NCBI GenBank assembly: GCA_964404215.1
Contig: CAYOJF010000106.1
Span: forward strand, 1-17,416
DNA: 17,416 nt
From: Aureispira sp964404215
GTDB taxonomy: Bacteria; Bacteroidota; Bacteroidia; Chitinophagales; Saprospiraceae
Reading direction: 5' to 3'
The translations under genes and the position numbers were made by a program. Every line of letters starts with the position of its first letter. Position 1 is the stretch's first letter. Under the pieces are notes generated by a model, which worked only from the letters and a program-made list of their open reading frames with translations, was not told where the DNA came from and did not search any database. Positions 1 through 9,040 of this stretch are shown here, in pieces.

Positions 1-181
1 TCGTAAAATAACTCTTTATTTTATATACCGTATTCTTTCTACTCACTTACTTAATTAAAATTTGTAATACAAATAGTGTTGATATTGAAGTATCTTTAAA
101 TTATATTTCGAAAATTGGATCTAAGTTGTTATTTTTCAACGACTAACTACTTTATAACCCCTATTATTCGCCTCAAAATAA
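1..181. other. AT-rich upstream region of the T9SS cargo gene
   Basis: No convincing gene is seen. The forward frames are broken by stops, and the reverse ORF crossing 136-441 is a shadow of the cargo gene. A weak Bacteroidota-style promoter could lie at 79-109: TTG at 79-81, a 20-base spacer, then TATATTTC at 102-109, one base off TAnnTTTG. A second near match, TATCTTTA, lies at 91-98. Neither is strong enough to call firmly. Confidence 0.4.
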
Positions 182-3100
182 ATGATTATGAAAACATTTT
201 TGACTTTTTGGTTTTTACTGTTGAGCATTGTGTTGCAAGCACAAGAAATTTGTAACAATGGAATAGATGATGACGGCGATGGGCGAATTGATTGTGTCGA
301 TTTGGAATGTGACTGTAATGACTGTTCGGGAGAGCAGGCCAACTTCTGGTATTTTGGAGGAAATGCTGGATTAGATTTTAATTCAGGTAGTCCAGTATCT
401 TTATCCAATGGAGCTTTGAGTACAGGAGAGGGATGTGCCACGATGTCAGATGCTAATGGTAATTTGCTTTTTTATACAGACGGAAGAACAGTTTGGAATA
501 GAAACCATGCAGTGATGACTAATGGAACGGGATTGATAGGGAATTCCTCATCGACCCAATCTGGAGTCATTGTTCCACATCCTGGTGATAGAGCTTTATA
601 TTATGTTTTTACAGTTGATTTTAGTGGTGGTAGCAATGGGTTCCGATATTCTATTGTAGACTTGTCACAGTCTGGAGGATTAGGTGCCGTACAGGCAACG
701 AACAAAAATGTCCTTTTGTTCTCAAATACAACAGAGAAAATTGGAGTAGTCAAACATTGCAATAATAGAGATTACTGGATCATTGGACACGAATATAATA
801 ATAGTAATTATAGAGTTTATGAACTGAATACCGCAGGATTTAATGCCACACCTAATATACAGGCTATCGGAACGGCTCATGATGGGGGAAATGCTAATAA
901 ATTAGGCTATCTCAAACCGTCTGCAGATGGTAAAAAAATAGCGGCAGCAATTTTTAGGAAAAATACGGTAGATTTATTTGATTTTGATAACTCTACAGGC
1001 ACAATATCCAATCCAACGGTTCTTACAACTACCTTATTGAGTGAGGCTTATGGGATTGAATTTTCTCTAGACGGACGTTACCTGTATGCGACAGCATTAG
1101 CCGCTCCAGGCAAACTCATGCAATTTGATTTGAATGCAGGAAATGCCGCAGCGATACTAGCAAGCGGCACTACTTTGGCTCAGAGTGTTGCTCGGTACGA
1201 ATACGGAGCATTACAAATGGGACCCGATGGAATTATATATGTTGCAAGACGAGAAGTGGTAGGTGGTCAACCTCAACGTCGATTCTTATCTAGTGTGAAT
1301 AATCCTGCTATTGGAGGAATTGGAGCCAACTTTCAAGATACAGCAGTGGTATTGGTTTCAGGATTCAGCAATTTGAGTTTGCCCACCTTCGTTCAGAGTT
1401 ATTTTTTTCCTGTTACCTCTCAGATTGCTAGTCAAGTAACAGGGCTAAACGATAGCCTATGTACTACTACAGGACCGATAACTTATGGACTAATCAAAAG
1501 TGTAGATGAATGTAGTTTAGACACGATTACATGGACACACAGTGGTGTCAATACTGTACTCAATATAACAGATTCTACGATTACGCTCAATGCGGTCAAT
1601 GTTGGTAAAGATACTCTAATAGCAGAAGTTCGGACTACTTGTAATGCCGCATTTGATACCCTAATTATTACGACCTCAGTCTGCCCTGAAATTTGCAATA
1701 ATGAAATAGATGATGACGGTGATGGGCTTATAGATAGCTATGATGAGGCAGACTGTCCTTGTAATGTAATCAGTTGTGATGGACCTACTTTTAATGTCTG
1801 TAGCAGTTGTGCCAAACCACCTTCTGGACCTATCTCAAACTGGGCAGTTAATACACTTTGGCAAGCTAATTTTGGTTCTATCAATGCCTCTACACTGATG
1901 CCTACAGTTGGGGATTTAGATGGGGATTGTTTACCAGAAGTAGTGGTTGTGTTTAGGGATTCACTATATGCCCTAGATGGGGTGACGGGGCAAATAAAGT
2001 ATAGAAATGGTGATTTGGATTATGCAAGTACATCTAATGGTAATTTAGCAATTGCAGATGTCGATAGAGATGGATTAGGAGATGTTTTTATTACTACAGG
2101 ACCAACTAATTCCGCAGCACAGCGTCAGCGAATTGCCAGACTAGAGTATGATGGAGCAACAGGGTTCAATTTAGTATATCTCTCTTCAACTACTATTGGT
2201 CCTTACCCCAACTATGATGTTAATAATGGGCAACGTGTTCATTTTATGACGATTAACTTAGGGGATATAGATGGAAATGGTAGTGTCGAAGTAGTTATTG
2301 GTAATCAAGTATTTGATGGGAATAGTGGTAATTTGATTGCCTCAGGAGGCAATACCAATGCAATCGGTAGTGCTATTGCATGGGGAGGAGCTACTAATCT
2401 CGGTTTTATAAGTACCGCTTCTGTTTTAGTAGATATATTACCAGATGCATTTTGTGCTAACTGTCAGGGATTGGAGCTAGTAGCGGGAAATATGATTTAC
2501 AGTATTGATATTGCTACCAATACCATGACGGTAGAGGTAACCAATAGTACTATTTCTGATGGATTTACGAGTGTGGCGGACTTAGATTTTGATGGGCAAT
2601 TAGATGTAGTAACAGGTTGGGGAACTGGTGCACGGAGCGAGTTTACTATTTCTGCATGGAATCCACTCACAGGGGTTTCTTATGATCAGTTTACATTACA
2701 GAATATAGGTGCGATTGGATTGGGGCGAATTGCCATAGCAGATCTAGATAACGCCCCTACCAAAGATTTAGAATTAGCGTTTCATTTGAATCCTAGATTG
2801 TATACCTATAAGTTCAATCCTACTACAAGGACATTTTCTACCTTGGCTGCTCTTGCTGTTTCAGATCCTTCTCGTACGAGTGTTACCGTATTTGATTTTG
2901 ATGGAGATGGGGCGAATGAAGTTATTTATAGAGATGAAACGACTTTAAGAATCCTAACAGGTGCTACACTAAGCAATGTAATCACACCATTAAATTGTGC
3001 CTCTAGAACAGACTTTGAATATCCTGTTATAGTAGATGCCAACGGAGATGGGCAGACTGAAATATTAGTAGCTTGCGGCAATGGGTTGACGCTATATGGA

Positions 3101-4189
3101 AATGGACAAGTAGGAGAACAATGGGTTCCTTCTCGAAAAGTATGGAATCAGTTTTCGTATTTTTATACCAATATCAATGATGATATGACGATCCCTACAC
3201 AACAGCAAGCACAGCATATTGTTACCGATAGTGTTTTGTTAAATTCTTTCTTGAAACAGTATGGTAATACAGACGCTCCTTTACCAGATGCCGCCTTACA
3301 AATTCTTTCTACTGCTCCTGTGTTACCAGATAGTGTTGATATGACGGTTCAGGTATGTAATTTAGGAGACAATATTTTGCCAGCTAGTACACCGATTACT
3401 TTTTATAATGGTGACCCTACTGTATTTAGTACGGTATCTGTAGTCGCTACTGTTCAGCCTATAGGTCAAAATGTAGAACCAGGTAACTGTCTGACATTAA
3501 CCTATCGAGTAGAAGGGACAAGTAGTGATATTTATGCAGTTATCAACTGTGATAATTCGGTGCCTCCTGTTTTTGACTTTAGTACAGACTTTCCTATGAC
3601 AACTATAGCCGAATGTGACTATAGTAACAATATGGATAATGAAGTAGGGTTATTGAATACTCAGGTTATTTTATTTGAGGCAGAAAAAATAGCGACTCAA
3701 AAAGCAAAAATTGACTGGAAGTTGGGGACACCTCAAAATTATCGACAAATACAAGTAGAGAGAAGTGCTAATGCACAACAGTTTGAGGCTATGACTCCTA
3801 ATCTGGATCCCAGAATAGTAACCGCACTAGATCAGAAGCCATTGATAGGAGATAATTATTATCGTCTACGAATGGAACATCAAGATGGTACGACTTCTTA
3901 TACGGCTATTAGGCAGCTGTATTTTGAGGGCAAAGAAACGGCATTAAGGTTATTGCCGAATCCATTTGGTTCGCACCTAACGGTTGTGTTGGAAGGAGCT
4001 AACGATCAGAAGAGTATTGAATCTATAGAAGTGATCAATGTACTTGGACAGGTTTTGTGGAGTCAACAATATCAGGAAGCAGGTAGTAATCGTATGGTAC
4101 TAGATTTAAGTGCTTTGAGTGCTGGTACTTATTGGGTCAAAGTACAGGTAGGTGATAAGATACTTCAACGCAAAGTGGTAAAACAATAA
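182..4189 (+). CDS. Large secreted T9SS cargo protein with FG-GAP/VCBS-like repeats and type A sorting domain
   Basis: This 1,335-residue protein is predicted to be exported by Sec, moved across the outer membrane by T9SS and attached to the surface or released. Residues 1-21 form a signal peptide ending LQAQ; ATG at 188 gives a cleaner start (MKTFLTFW) and is equally possible. The motif EICNNGIDDDGDGRIDC begins at residue 22 and a second copy (EICNNEIDDDGDGLID) at 503; both resemble MopE-type metal-binding motifs. Residues about 52-415 look like the beta-propeller region common in Bacteroidota surface proteins (FWYFGGNAGLDF, YVFTVDF). FG-GAP/VCBS-like Asp-rich calcium loops start near 576, 624, 693, 798, 903 and 951. 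A W-x-P-S-R-x-VWNQ motif, a CARDB-like stretch (about 1035-1120) and a fibronectin-like stretch follow. The type A sorting domain starts at LLPNPFG (1257) and ends in KVVKQ. The natural ligand is unknown; adhesion is a guess. Confidence 0.9.
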   Translation: MIMKTFLTFWFLLLSIVLQAQEICNNGIDDDGDGRIDCVDLECDCNDCSGEQANFWYFGGNAGLDFNSGSPVSLSNGALSTGEGCATMSDANGNLLFYTDGRTVWNRNHAVMTNGTGLIGNSSSTQSGVIVPHPGDRALYYVFTVDFSGGSNGFRYSIVDLSQSGGLGAVQATNKNVLLFSNTTEKIGVVKHCNNRDYWIIGHEYNNSNYRVYELNTAGFNATPNIQAIGTAHDGGNANKLGYLKPSADGKKIAAAIFRKNTVDLFDFDNSTGTISNPTVLTTTLLSEAYGIEFSLDGRYLYATALAAPGKLMQFDLNAGNAAAILASGTTLAQSVARYEYGALQMGPDGIIYVARREVVGGQPQRRFLSSVNNPAIGGIGANFQDTAVVLVSGFSNLSLPTFVQSYFFPVTSQIASQVTGLNDSLCTTTGPITYGLIKSVDECSLDTITWTHSGVNTVLNITDSTITLNAVNVGKDTLIAEVRTTCNAAFDTLIITTSVCPEICNNEIDDDGDGLIDSYDEADCPCNVISCDGPTFNVCSSCAKPPSGPISNWAVNTLWQANFGSINASTLMPTVGDLDGDCLPEVVVVFRDSLYALDGVTGQIKYRNGDLDYASTSNGNLAIADVDRDGLGDVFITTGPTNSAAQRQRIARLEYDGATGFNLVYLSSTTIGPYPNYDVNNGQRVHFMTINLGDIDGNGSVEVVIGNQVFDGNSGNLIASGGNTNAIGSAIAWGGATNLGFISTASVLVDILPDAFCANCQGLELVAGNMIYSIDIATNTMTVEVTNSTISDGFTSVADLDFDGQLDVVTGWGTGARSEFTISAWNPLTGVSYDQFTLQNIGAIGLGRIAIADLDNAPTKDLELAFHLNPRLYTYKFNPTTRTFSTLAALAVSDPSRTSVTVFDFDGDGANEVIYRDETTLRILTGATLSNVITPLNCASRTDFEYPVIVDANGDGQTEILVACGNGLTLYGNGQVGEQWVPSRKVWNQFSYFYTNINDDMTIPTQQQAQHIVTDSVLLNSFLKQYGNTDAPLPDAALQILSTAPVLPDSVDMTVQVCNLGDNILPASTPITFYNGDPTVFSTVSVVATVQPIGQNVEPGNCLTLTYRVEGTSSDIYAVINCDNSVPPVFDFSTDFPMTTIAECDYSNNMDNEVGLLNTQVILFEAEKIATQKAKIDWKLGTPQNYRQIQVERSANAQQFEAMTPNLDPRIVTALDQKPLIGDNYYRLRMEHQDGTTSYTAIRQLYFEGKETALRLLPNPFGSHLTVVLEGANDQKSIESIEVINVLGQVLWSQQYQEAGSNRMVLDLSALSAGTYWVKVQVGDKILQRKVVKQ

Positions 4190-4199
4190 GCTGAAATGA

Positions 4200-4233
4200 G
4201 ATCTAATAGCAGTGATGTAACTGCTATTAGATC
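4200..4233 (+). terminator. Perfect 14-bp hairpin after the cargo gene
   Basis: Arms GATCTAATAGCAGT (4200-4213) and ACTGCTATTAGATC (4220-4233) pair perfectly around a 6-base loop, 10 bases after the stop codon. The 3' side begins with A6 and then TTGTATTTT, so the U-tract is poor for a classical intrinsic terminator. Position and stem strength still favour transcript ending or 3'-end protection. Confidence 0.6.
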
Positions 4234-4305
4234 AAAAAATTGTATTTTGGTTCTTCTTTGATAGAATAGAGCAGCTAGTTTGACGTTCTAAAGAAAAAAA
4301 TACAA

Positions 4306-4818
4306 ATGATGCGTTACTTTTTGAGTATAATAATAGCCATAATGTTCTTGGGCGATGCCCAAGAGGCAAAAGGACAATATTACGATCAAGCGATTGGATT
4401 CAGAGCAGGCACTTCCTTCGAGTTGAGTTACAAGCGTTTTCTTTTTTATAATCCACGTTACTTTCAGCAGGCTGGGGAAGTTTTGATCGGGTATCATATT
4501 GATGAATGGGACAAACGATACAATGGTTTTGTATTGGAAGCTTTATATCATTTTCATTTAGATATAGGGTTTGATACAGGATGGTCTGCTTTTTTAGGAC
4601 TAGGGGGTTATGCAGGAGTGTATACAGAGCCAAGCAAACAGCCTTATTTTGGAGGTGGAGCGACTTTAGCACTAGGTATTGCCTACAATTTCACACATGT
4701 TCCTATTAGCATTTCACTGGATTGGAAACCCCTCTTTGGCTTTCCTCGATTGCCTCCCAAGAGCTTAGCTCGTGGAGCCATTACATTACGTTACATCTTA
4801 CCCACTACTTGGCAATAA
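4306..4818 (+). CDS. Small outer-membrane beta-barrel-like protein, function unknown
   Basis: The 170-residue product has a signal peptide (residues 1-23, hydrophobic core YFLSIIIAIMFLG, likely cleaved near AKG/Q). The mature part alternates polar and aromatic or hydrophobic residues, with Gly-rich turns (AFLGLGGYAGVY, YFGGGATLALGIAYNF) and a final strand-like segment (AITLRYIL). This is the pattern of small 8-strand barrels of Bacteroidota, and the opening FRAGTSFELSYKRF is typical of such hypothetical proteins. No catalytic motif is visible. ATG at 4309 is an alternative start. The gene is 36 bases upstream of the AAA+ ATPase on the same strand, so co-transcription is likely. No TAnnTTTG box is found in 4234-4305. 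Confidence 0.75.
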   Translation: MMRYFLSIIIAIMFLGDAQEAKGQYYDQAIGFRAGTSFELSYKRFLFYNPRYFQQAGEVLIGYHIDEWDKRYNGFVLEALYHFHLDIGFDTGWSAFLGLGGYAGVYTEPSKQPYFGGGATLALGIAYNFTHVPISISLDWKPLFGFPRLPPKSLARGAITLRYILPTTWQ

Positions 4819-4854
4819 ATCAAAACTGAATACAAAAAATACACGATAAACACC

Positions 4855-6216
4855 ATGGAATTGTCTCCAACTACACTGAATGCAACGGCATTAGAAAAAG
4901 AAATGAATTGGCTTAAAGAAGTGATTGCTGTTCGGATGGCATTGCGTTTTCCAAATGATAAAAATCGTTCGACAAAATACACTTCTGTCAAAGAGGTACC
5001 GATGCCTAACTTTGTAAAAGACCGATCTATTTTTGGACGGGTGTTAACGGTGTTGAATTATACTTTTGAGGAAAGGATTATCTTGGCATTAAGTTTAGCC
5101 CCCCATATCCGCCCTCAGATATTAGACGCTTTTTTTGTTAAAGACAAACAACATGAGCGTTACTATACAGAGTTTGGAGGGTTGAAGGGGCGATTTCACA
5201 GTGGCTTTTTGCCTACTGCCGAAACAGCAGCTTTTGTCATAGCAGGTGATAATATAGAAGAACGGATCAAGCTAATTGAACTCTTCAAGCCAGAGCATAC
5301 TTTTTACAAAAATAATATTCTGAAACTGAATCTAAATCAAGGGACAGAACCATTATTTAGTAGTGCCTTACATATCAGTGATGAATATTTGACGATTTTC
5401 ACTTCTGGTAATAGTTATAAGCCTGATTTTAGTATGAATTTCCCAGCTAAACGGTTATCTACTCGTTTAGATTGGTCAGATTTGGTATTAGACCCTTATG
5501 TATTGAGCGAAATCAGTGAAATATCGGCATGGATCGAACACCAAAAAACCATTATGGATGAATGGGGATTGAGTAAACAACTCAAACGAGGATATCGTTC
5601 TCTTTTTTATGGACCTCCTGGTACTGGTAAAACCCTGACGGCTTGTCTGATTGGGAAGCAAATGGGATTGGATGTCTATCGGATTGATCTTTCTCAAGTT
5701 GTATCTAAATACATTGGAGAGACGGAAAAAAATATGGCTAAAATCTTTGATTTGGCAGAGAACAAGAACTGGGTACTGTTTTTTGATGAAGCAGATGCAT
5801 TGTTTGGTAAACGAACGAGTACATCTGACTCCAAAGATCGTCATTCCAATCAAGAAGTAGCTTACCTATTGCAACGAGTGGAGGATTTTTCTGGTGTTAT
5901 TATCTTGGCAACCAATCTCAAGGCAAATATGGATATTGCCTTTTCTCGTCGTTTTCAGACCATTATTTATTTCCCTGCTCCTAATGTAGATCAACGCTAT
6001 GAGCTGTGGACCAATAGCTTCAAGAATCTAGAAATAGATGAAGATGTAGATTTTATGGATATTGCAAATAATCATACCTTGACGGGAGGTAGTATCATCA
6101 ATGTCTTGCGTTTTTGCTCTTTAGCAGCTCTACGTAGAGGAAGTCGTGTCGTCAATGATGCTGATATCCAAGAGGGAATTCGTCGAGAATTGCAAAAAGC
6201 AGGTAAAACATTGTAG
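4855..6216 (+). CDS. AAA+ ATPase of the contractile-injection-system-associated type
   Basis: The 453-residue protein has one C-terminal AAA+ module: Walker A GPPGTGKT at 253-260, Walker B FFDEADALFG at 309-318 (D311, E312), sensor 1 at N354 in ILATN, arginine-finger candidates R365/R366 in FSRRF, and a sensor-2 region near LTGGSI (409-414). All key residues are present, so it should hydrolyse ATP. The stretch DVYRIDLSQVVSKYIGETEK and the following KR-(x)n-DSKDRHSNQEVAYLLQR resemble the ATPases encoded in extracellular contractile injection (Afp15/PVC15-like) loci. The N-terminal 190 residues (LALSLAPHIRPQILD, then FGGLKGRFHSGFLPTAET) look like the accessory domain of that group. No sheath, tube, spike or baseplate gene is in the window, so it is an orphan here. 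The role is inferred from resemblance; a general remodelling ATPase is the alternative. Confidence 0.88.
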   Translation: MELSPTTLNATALEKEMNWLKEVIAVRMALRFPNDKNRSTKYTSVKEVPMPNFVKDRSIFGRVLTVLNYTFEERIILALSLAPHIRPQILDAFFVKDKQHERYYTEFGGLKGRFHSGFLPTAETAAFVIAGDNIEERIKLIELFKPEHTFYKNNILKLNLNQGTEPLFSSALHISDEYLTIFTSGNSYKPDFSMNFPAKRLSTRLDWSDLVLDPYVLSEISEISAWIEHQKTIMDEWGLSKQLKRGYRSLFYGPPGTGKTLTACLIGKQMGLDVYRIDLSQVVSKYIGETEKNMAKIFDLAENKNWVLFFDEADALFGKRTSTSDSKDRHSNQEVAYLLQRVEDFSGVIILATNLKANMDIAFSRRFQTIIYFPAPNVDQRYELWTNSFKNLEIDEDVDFMDIANNHTLTGGSIINVLRFCSLAALRRGSRVVNDADIQEGIRRELQKAGKTL

Positions 6217-6228
6217 ATCAGTATTTTT

Positions 6229-6942
6229 ATGTCTCCCCAAATCACTACTACCTTTTATAGTCAAGCATCTTTTTTAGCGATCAAACAAGAAGCCTGGGAA
6301 GTTTGCCGTCAGCTGTATGATATGAAAGAAGTCGATTACTATGATCGTCTTTCTGTTTTTCATTCCTTTGCTGTTTTTCGGGTAGGGCAGGAAGTCATTG
6401 GATTTCTTTCGTTTTTTGTGGACGAGACTATTTTCCAGAACAAAAAAATAATCCTGCTAGGGATTGGACATGGAGCTGTATTGCCAGCTTATAGAAACAA
6501 TAGCCTTATTCCTGCGGCAACAATTCAGTTTTTATTCCAGTCTATTGTCAAAAAACCTTTCAAACGTCACTTTTTGTGGGGAATGGGAATGACCCACTTG
6601 GCGTACCGAATGGGGAGACGAAGCTCTCAGTCATTTTATCCACTATTAGAAGAGGACTGCCCACCGTATTATCAATCTTTATTGGATTGGATCGGACAAC
6701 GATATTATCCCCATAGTTACGATAGTGCTAGTCTAACCGCCAGCGTCAATTTTTCTATTTTGGACAAAGCGGCTATACCTACTTTATCCGAACAACAAGA
6801 CCCGGTCGTCGCAGATTTTGTTAGGCGGGTTCCTAGCTGTTTGTCTCCTCACAATCAAACAGGTGTATTGACGATTACACCCATTGCCCCTAATGTTTGG
6901 TTTTGGATTAAGAAGTATATTTTTAAGCGGAAGAAGAAGTAA
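6229..6942 (+). CDS. Hypothetical protein, possibly GNAT-fold acyltransferase-like
   Basis: The 237-residue product starts 12 bases after the ATPase stop, so the two are almost surely co-transcribed. Residues about 45-130 could form a GNAT core: paired strands (FAVFRVGQEVIGFLSFF, then KIILLGIGHGAVLP) followed by PAYRNNSLIPAATIQF, which is reminiscent of the acetyl-CoA-binding motif A (V-x-P-x-Y-R). The usual Q/R-x-x-G-x-G/A is not intact, which weakens the call. A second segment (LWGMGMTHLAYRMGRR, then SFYPLLEED) could be the later helices of the fold. The last eight residues are mostly basic (KYIFKRKKK), and the preceding VWFWIKKYIF is amphipathic, perhaps membrane- or nucleic-acid-binding. 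No signal peptide is seen, so it is probably cytoplasmic. Function is not assigned. Confidence 0.7.
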   Translation: MSPQITTTFYSQASFLAIKQEAWEVCRQLYDMKEVDYYDRLSVFHSFAVFRVGQEVIGFLSFFVDETIFQNKKIILLGIGHGAVLPAYRNNSLIPAATIQFLFQSIVKKPFKRHFLWGMGMTHLAYRMGRRSSQSFYPLLEEDCPPYYQSLLDWIGQRYYPHSYDSASLTASVNFSILDKAAIPTLSEQQDPVVADFVRRVPSCLSPHNQTGVLTITPIAPNVWFWIKKYIFKRKKK

Positions 6943-6944
6943 AG

Positions 6945-7178
6945 TTAGTTATTCTTGAAAATTTGCTCTAACAGTTTGTAGTCAGTAGAAACTCCTCCAA
7001 TACTTTTAAATCGTTCAATTTCAATCTCTCCATTCTCTCCAAATTCTATTTCCCATCGTTCGCCAGGAATAGCTATTTTGAGCATAATGAACTCGTCTCT
7101 GTGGTGTCCAATAGAATAATGAATGTTATGTTTTTCGAGTTTATTAATGAATTCTAGCAATTTTTTTAAAGCAGACAT
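6945..7178 (-). CDS. Conserved-looking 77-residue hypothetical protein
   Basis: This is a compact soluble protein with an N-terminal amphipathic helix (SALKKLLEFINKLEKHNIHY), then alternating strands (RDEFIMLKIAIPGERWEIEF, GEIEIERFKSIGG) and a short C-terminal helix (YKLLEQIF). The I-x-Y-S-x(4)-RD-x-x-I-M and P-G-x-RWE-I-EF patterns look conserved, and I recall small bacterial proteins of this kind, sometimes near toxin loci, but cannot confirm it. No catalytic motif or signal peptide is visible. It converges on the GNAT-like gene with only 2 bases between stop codons and sits 89 bases downstream of the helicase stop, beyond that gene's terminator. No TAnnTTTG box is visible between the terminator and its start, so expression may depend on readthrough or a weak promoter. 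Confidence 0.7.
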   Translation of the reverse strand: MSALKKLLEFINKLEKHNIHYSIGHHRDEFIMLKIAIPGERWEIEFGENGEIEIERFKSIGGVSTDYKLLEQIFKNN

Positions 7179-7191
7179 ATAAGATATTAAT

Positions 7192-7235
7192 AGTGAAAAA
7201 AATCCCTCAAAGTGTCTTGTGATGCTTTGAGGGAT
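7192..7235 (-). terminator. Intrinsic terminator of the DEAD-box helicase gene
   Basis: Arms ATCCCTCAAAG (7202-7212) and CTTTGAGGGAT (7225-7235) form a perfect 11-bp stem with a 12-base loop. Read on the minus strand, the stem is followed directly by a run of T (the complement of GTGAAAAAA just left of 7202). It lies 32 bases beyond the helicase stop and 24 bases before the next minus-strand start codon. Confidence 0.85.
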
Positions 7236-7267
7236 AGTTGTATTGTTAGATATACTTTTAGTAAGGT

Positions 7268-9040
7268 CTAGTAACGCTTTTTCTTACGTTCTCTTCCTCC
7301 ACTACGGCCACCTTTTTTGTAACCACGTGGTTTTGATTTGTCTCTTTTACTTTCAAAACGTCTACCACGACCTCGGCTATTGCCTCCATCTCTATCTCCT
7401 CTATCATTGCTAGAGTCGAAAGTAGCGTGTGCTGCTATTTCAGGCATCAATGCATTGCCATCAAATTTCTTACGCTTCATTCCTTGTACCAAATCCTTTA
7501 CCACATTCTTCTCTATTTCGAAGAAAGTGAAGCTTTTTTGGATATCAATCTTACCGATAGCAGCAGATGAGGAGTCTAGTGTATCATTGATTAATCCAAT
7601 TAATCTAGGTACAGTCAAGCGGTTGCGGTGTCCTACATTGAGGTACAGGCGGGCAAAATCTGCATTTCCTCTACGGCTACGTTCTTTGTCTTTGCGATCT
7701 TTACGATCCTGACGATTGATACTAATATCTGGAGCGTTCTTGTAGTAGTCCAAAAAGCGATTGAATTCAGCTGAAATAAAGTGCTTGATCAATTCTTCTC
7801 TGCTTAGTCCTTCTAGTTTTTCGTAGATAGAAGCCAAAAATGGCTCGATTTGCTCTTCATTGACATTGACTTTTTCGATTCTATCAATCAAGGCAAATAG
7901 TTGCTTTTCGCAAATATCTTTTCCTGTTGGAGCAGTAGCATATTCAAACTTTAATTTAGAAATACGCTCAATATCACGAATTCTTCTTTGTTCTCTATTG
8001 GTAACTACAGCAATAGAAATACCATGATTACCAGCTCTACCAGTACGACCACTTCGGTGGATGTATACTTCTGGATCATCTGGTAAATTAAAGTTGATGA
8101 CATGTGTCAAGCTATTGACATCTAGTCCTCTAGAGGCGACATCAGTAGCGACTAATATTTGTAAGTTTCTTTTACGGAATCTCCCCATCACATCATCACG
8201 TTGGGCTTGTGACAAATCGCCATGTAATGAATCCGCATTATAACCATCGGTTTGTAATTTTTGAGCGACTTCTTGTGTCTCTCTACGAGTACGACAGAAC
8301 ACAATACCATAGATATCAGGATTCAAATCCGCAATTCTCTTTAGTACTTCATATCTGTGTTTAGCCAATACCGTATAACACAAGTGCTTGACATTAGCTG
8401 CAGCCATATTAACACGGGCAGCCGCCAATTCAGTCGGATTGTCCATGTATTTTTTGGTGATAGACTTGATACGAGGAGACATTGTTGCAGAGAACAGGAG
8501 TGTTTGTCTAGTTTCTGGAGTGGTCTCAAGGATAGTATCAATATCGTCTTGGAAACCCATCGTCAACATTTCATCTGCTTCATCCAATATCAGGCGGTCG
8601 ATACCATCCAATATTAGTTTGCGACGTTTGATCAAATCAATGGCTCTACCTGGAGTAGCCACTACAATTTGAGCTCCTTGGCGAAGTTCTTTGATCTGTG
8701 TACTGATATTGGCACCGCCATAAACCGCTACTACATTAAGTTTTTTGTCGTTTTTAGAGAAATTGGTCAAATCTCTAGTGATTTGCAAACAAAGCTCTCT
8801 AGTTGGACAGAGAATAAGTGTTTGAGTTGTTTTGTCACTTGAGTCGGTCAAGTGTACTGCTGGTAAACCAAAAGCTGCGGTTTTTCCAGTTCCTGTTTGT
8901 GCAGAAGCAATCATATCTTGATTACTACTGATAAGCACAGGAATAGCTTGTGCTTGGATAGGAGTAGGCTTCGTAAAACCTAGGTCAGCAATGGCTGTTA
9001 AGATTTCACTTCTCAGTCCTGTTTCTTCAAAAGATTCCAT
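7268..9040 (-). CDS. DEAD-box ATP-dependent RNA helicase with DbpA-type RNA-binding domain
   Basis: This 590-residue cytoplasmic helicase unwinds structured RNA, probably in ribosome assembly, cold adaptation or mRNA turnover. All motifs are visible: Q motif GFTKPTPIQ (21-29), motif I AQTGTGKT (47-54), PTRE (79-82), TPGR (129-132), DEAD (153-156), SAT (184-186), IVFCRT (246-251), ATDVASRGLD (298-307) and HRSGRTGRAG (328-337). Residues about 460-536 (FARLYLNVGHRNRL, then IGKIDIQKSFTFFEIE) match the DbpA C-terminal RRM-like fold that anchors such helicases on structured RNA. The tail from about 545 is rich in Arg, Gly and Lys and ends KKKRY, a further RNA-binding extension. The architecture is closest to DeaD/CsdA- and DbpA-like proteins; which of these it replaces cannot be told. 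It is monocistronic with its own terminator. Confidence 0.95.
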   Translation of the reverse strand: MESFEETGLRSEILTAIADLGFTKPTPIQAQAIPVLISSNQDMIASAQTGTGKTAAFGLPAVHLTDSSDKTTQTLILCPTRELCLQITRDLTNFSKNDKKLNVVAVYGGANISTQIKELRQGAQIVVATPGRAIDLIKRRKLILDGIDRLILDEADEMLTMGFQDDIDTILETTPETRQTLLFSATMSPRIKSITKKYMDNPTELAAARVNMAAANVKHLCYTVLAKHRYEVLKRIADLNPDIYGIVFCRTRRETQEVAQKLQTDGYNADSLHGDLSQAQRDDVMGRFRKRNLQILVATDVASRGLDVNSLTHVINFNLPDDPEVYIHRSGRTGRAGNHGISIAVVTNREQRRIRDIERISKLKFEYATAPTGKDICEKQLFALIDRIEKVNVNEEQIEPFLASIYEKLEGLSREELIKHFISAEFNRFLDYYKNAPDISINRQDRKDRKDKERSRRGNADFARLYLNVGHRNRLTVPRLIGLINDTLDSSSAAIGKIDIQKSFTFFEIEKNVVKDLVQGMKRKKFDGNALMPEIAAHATFDSSNDRGDRDGGNSRGRGRRFESKRDKSKPRGYKKGGRSGGRERKKKRY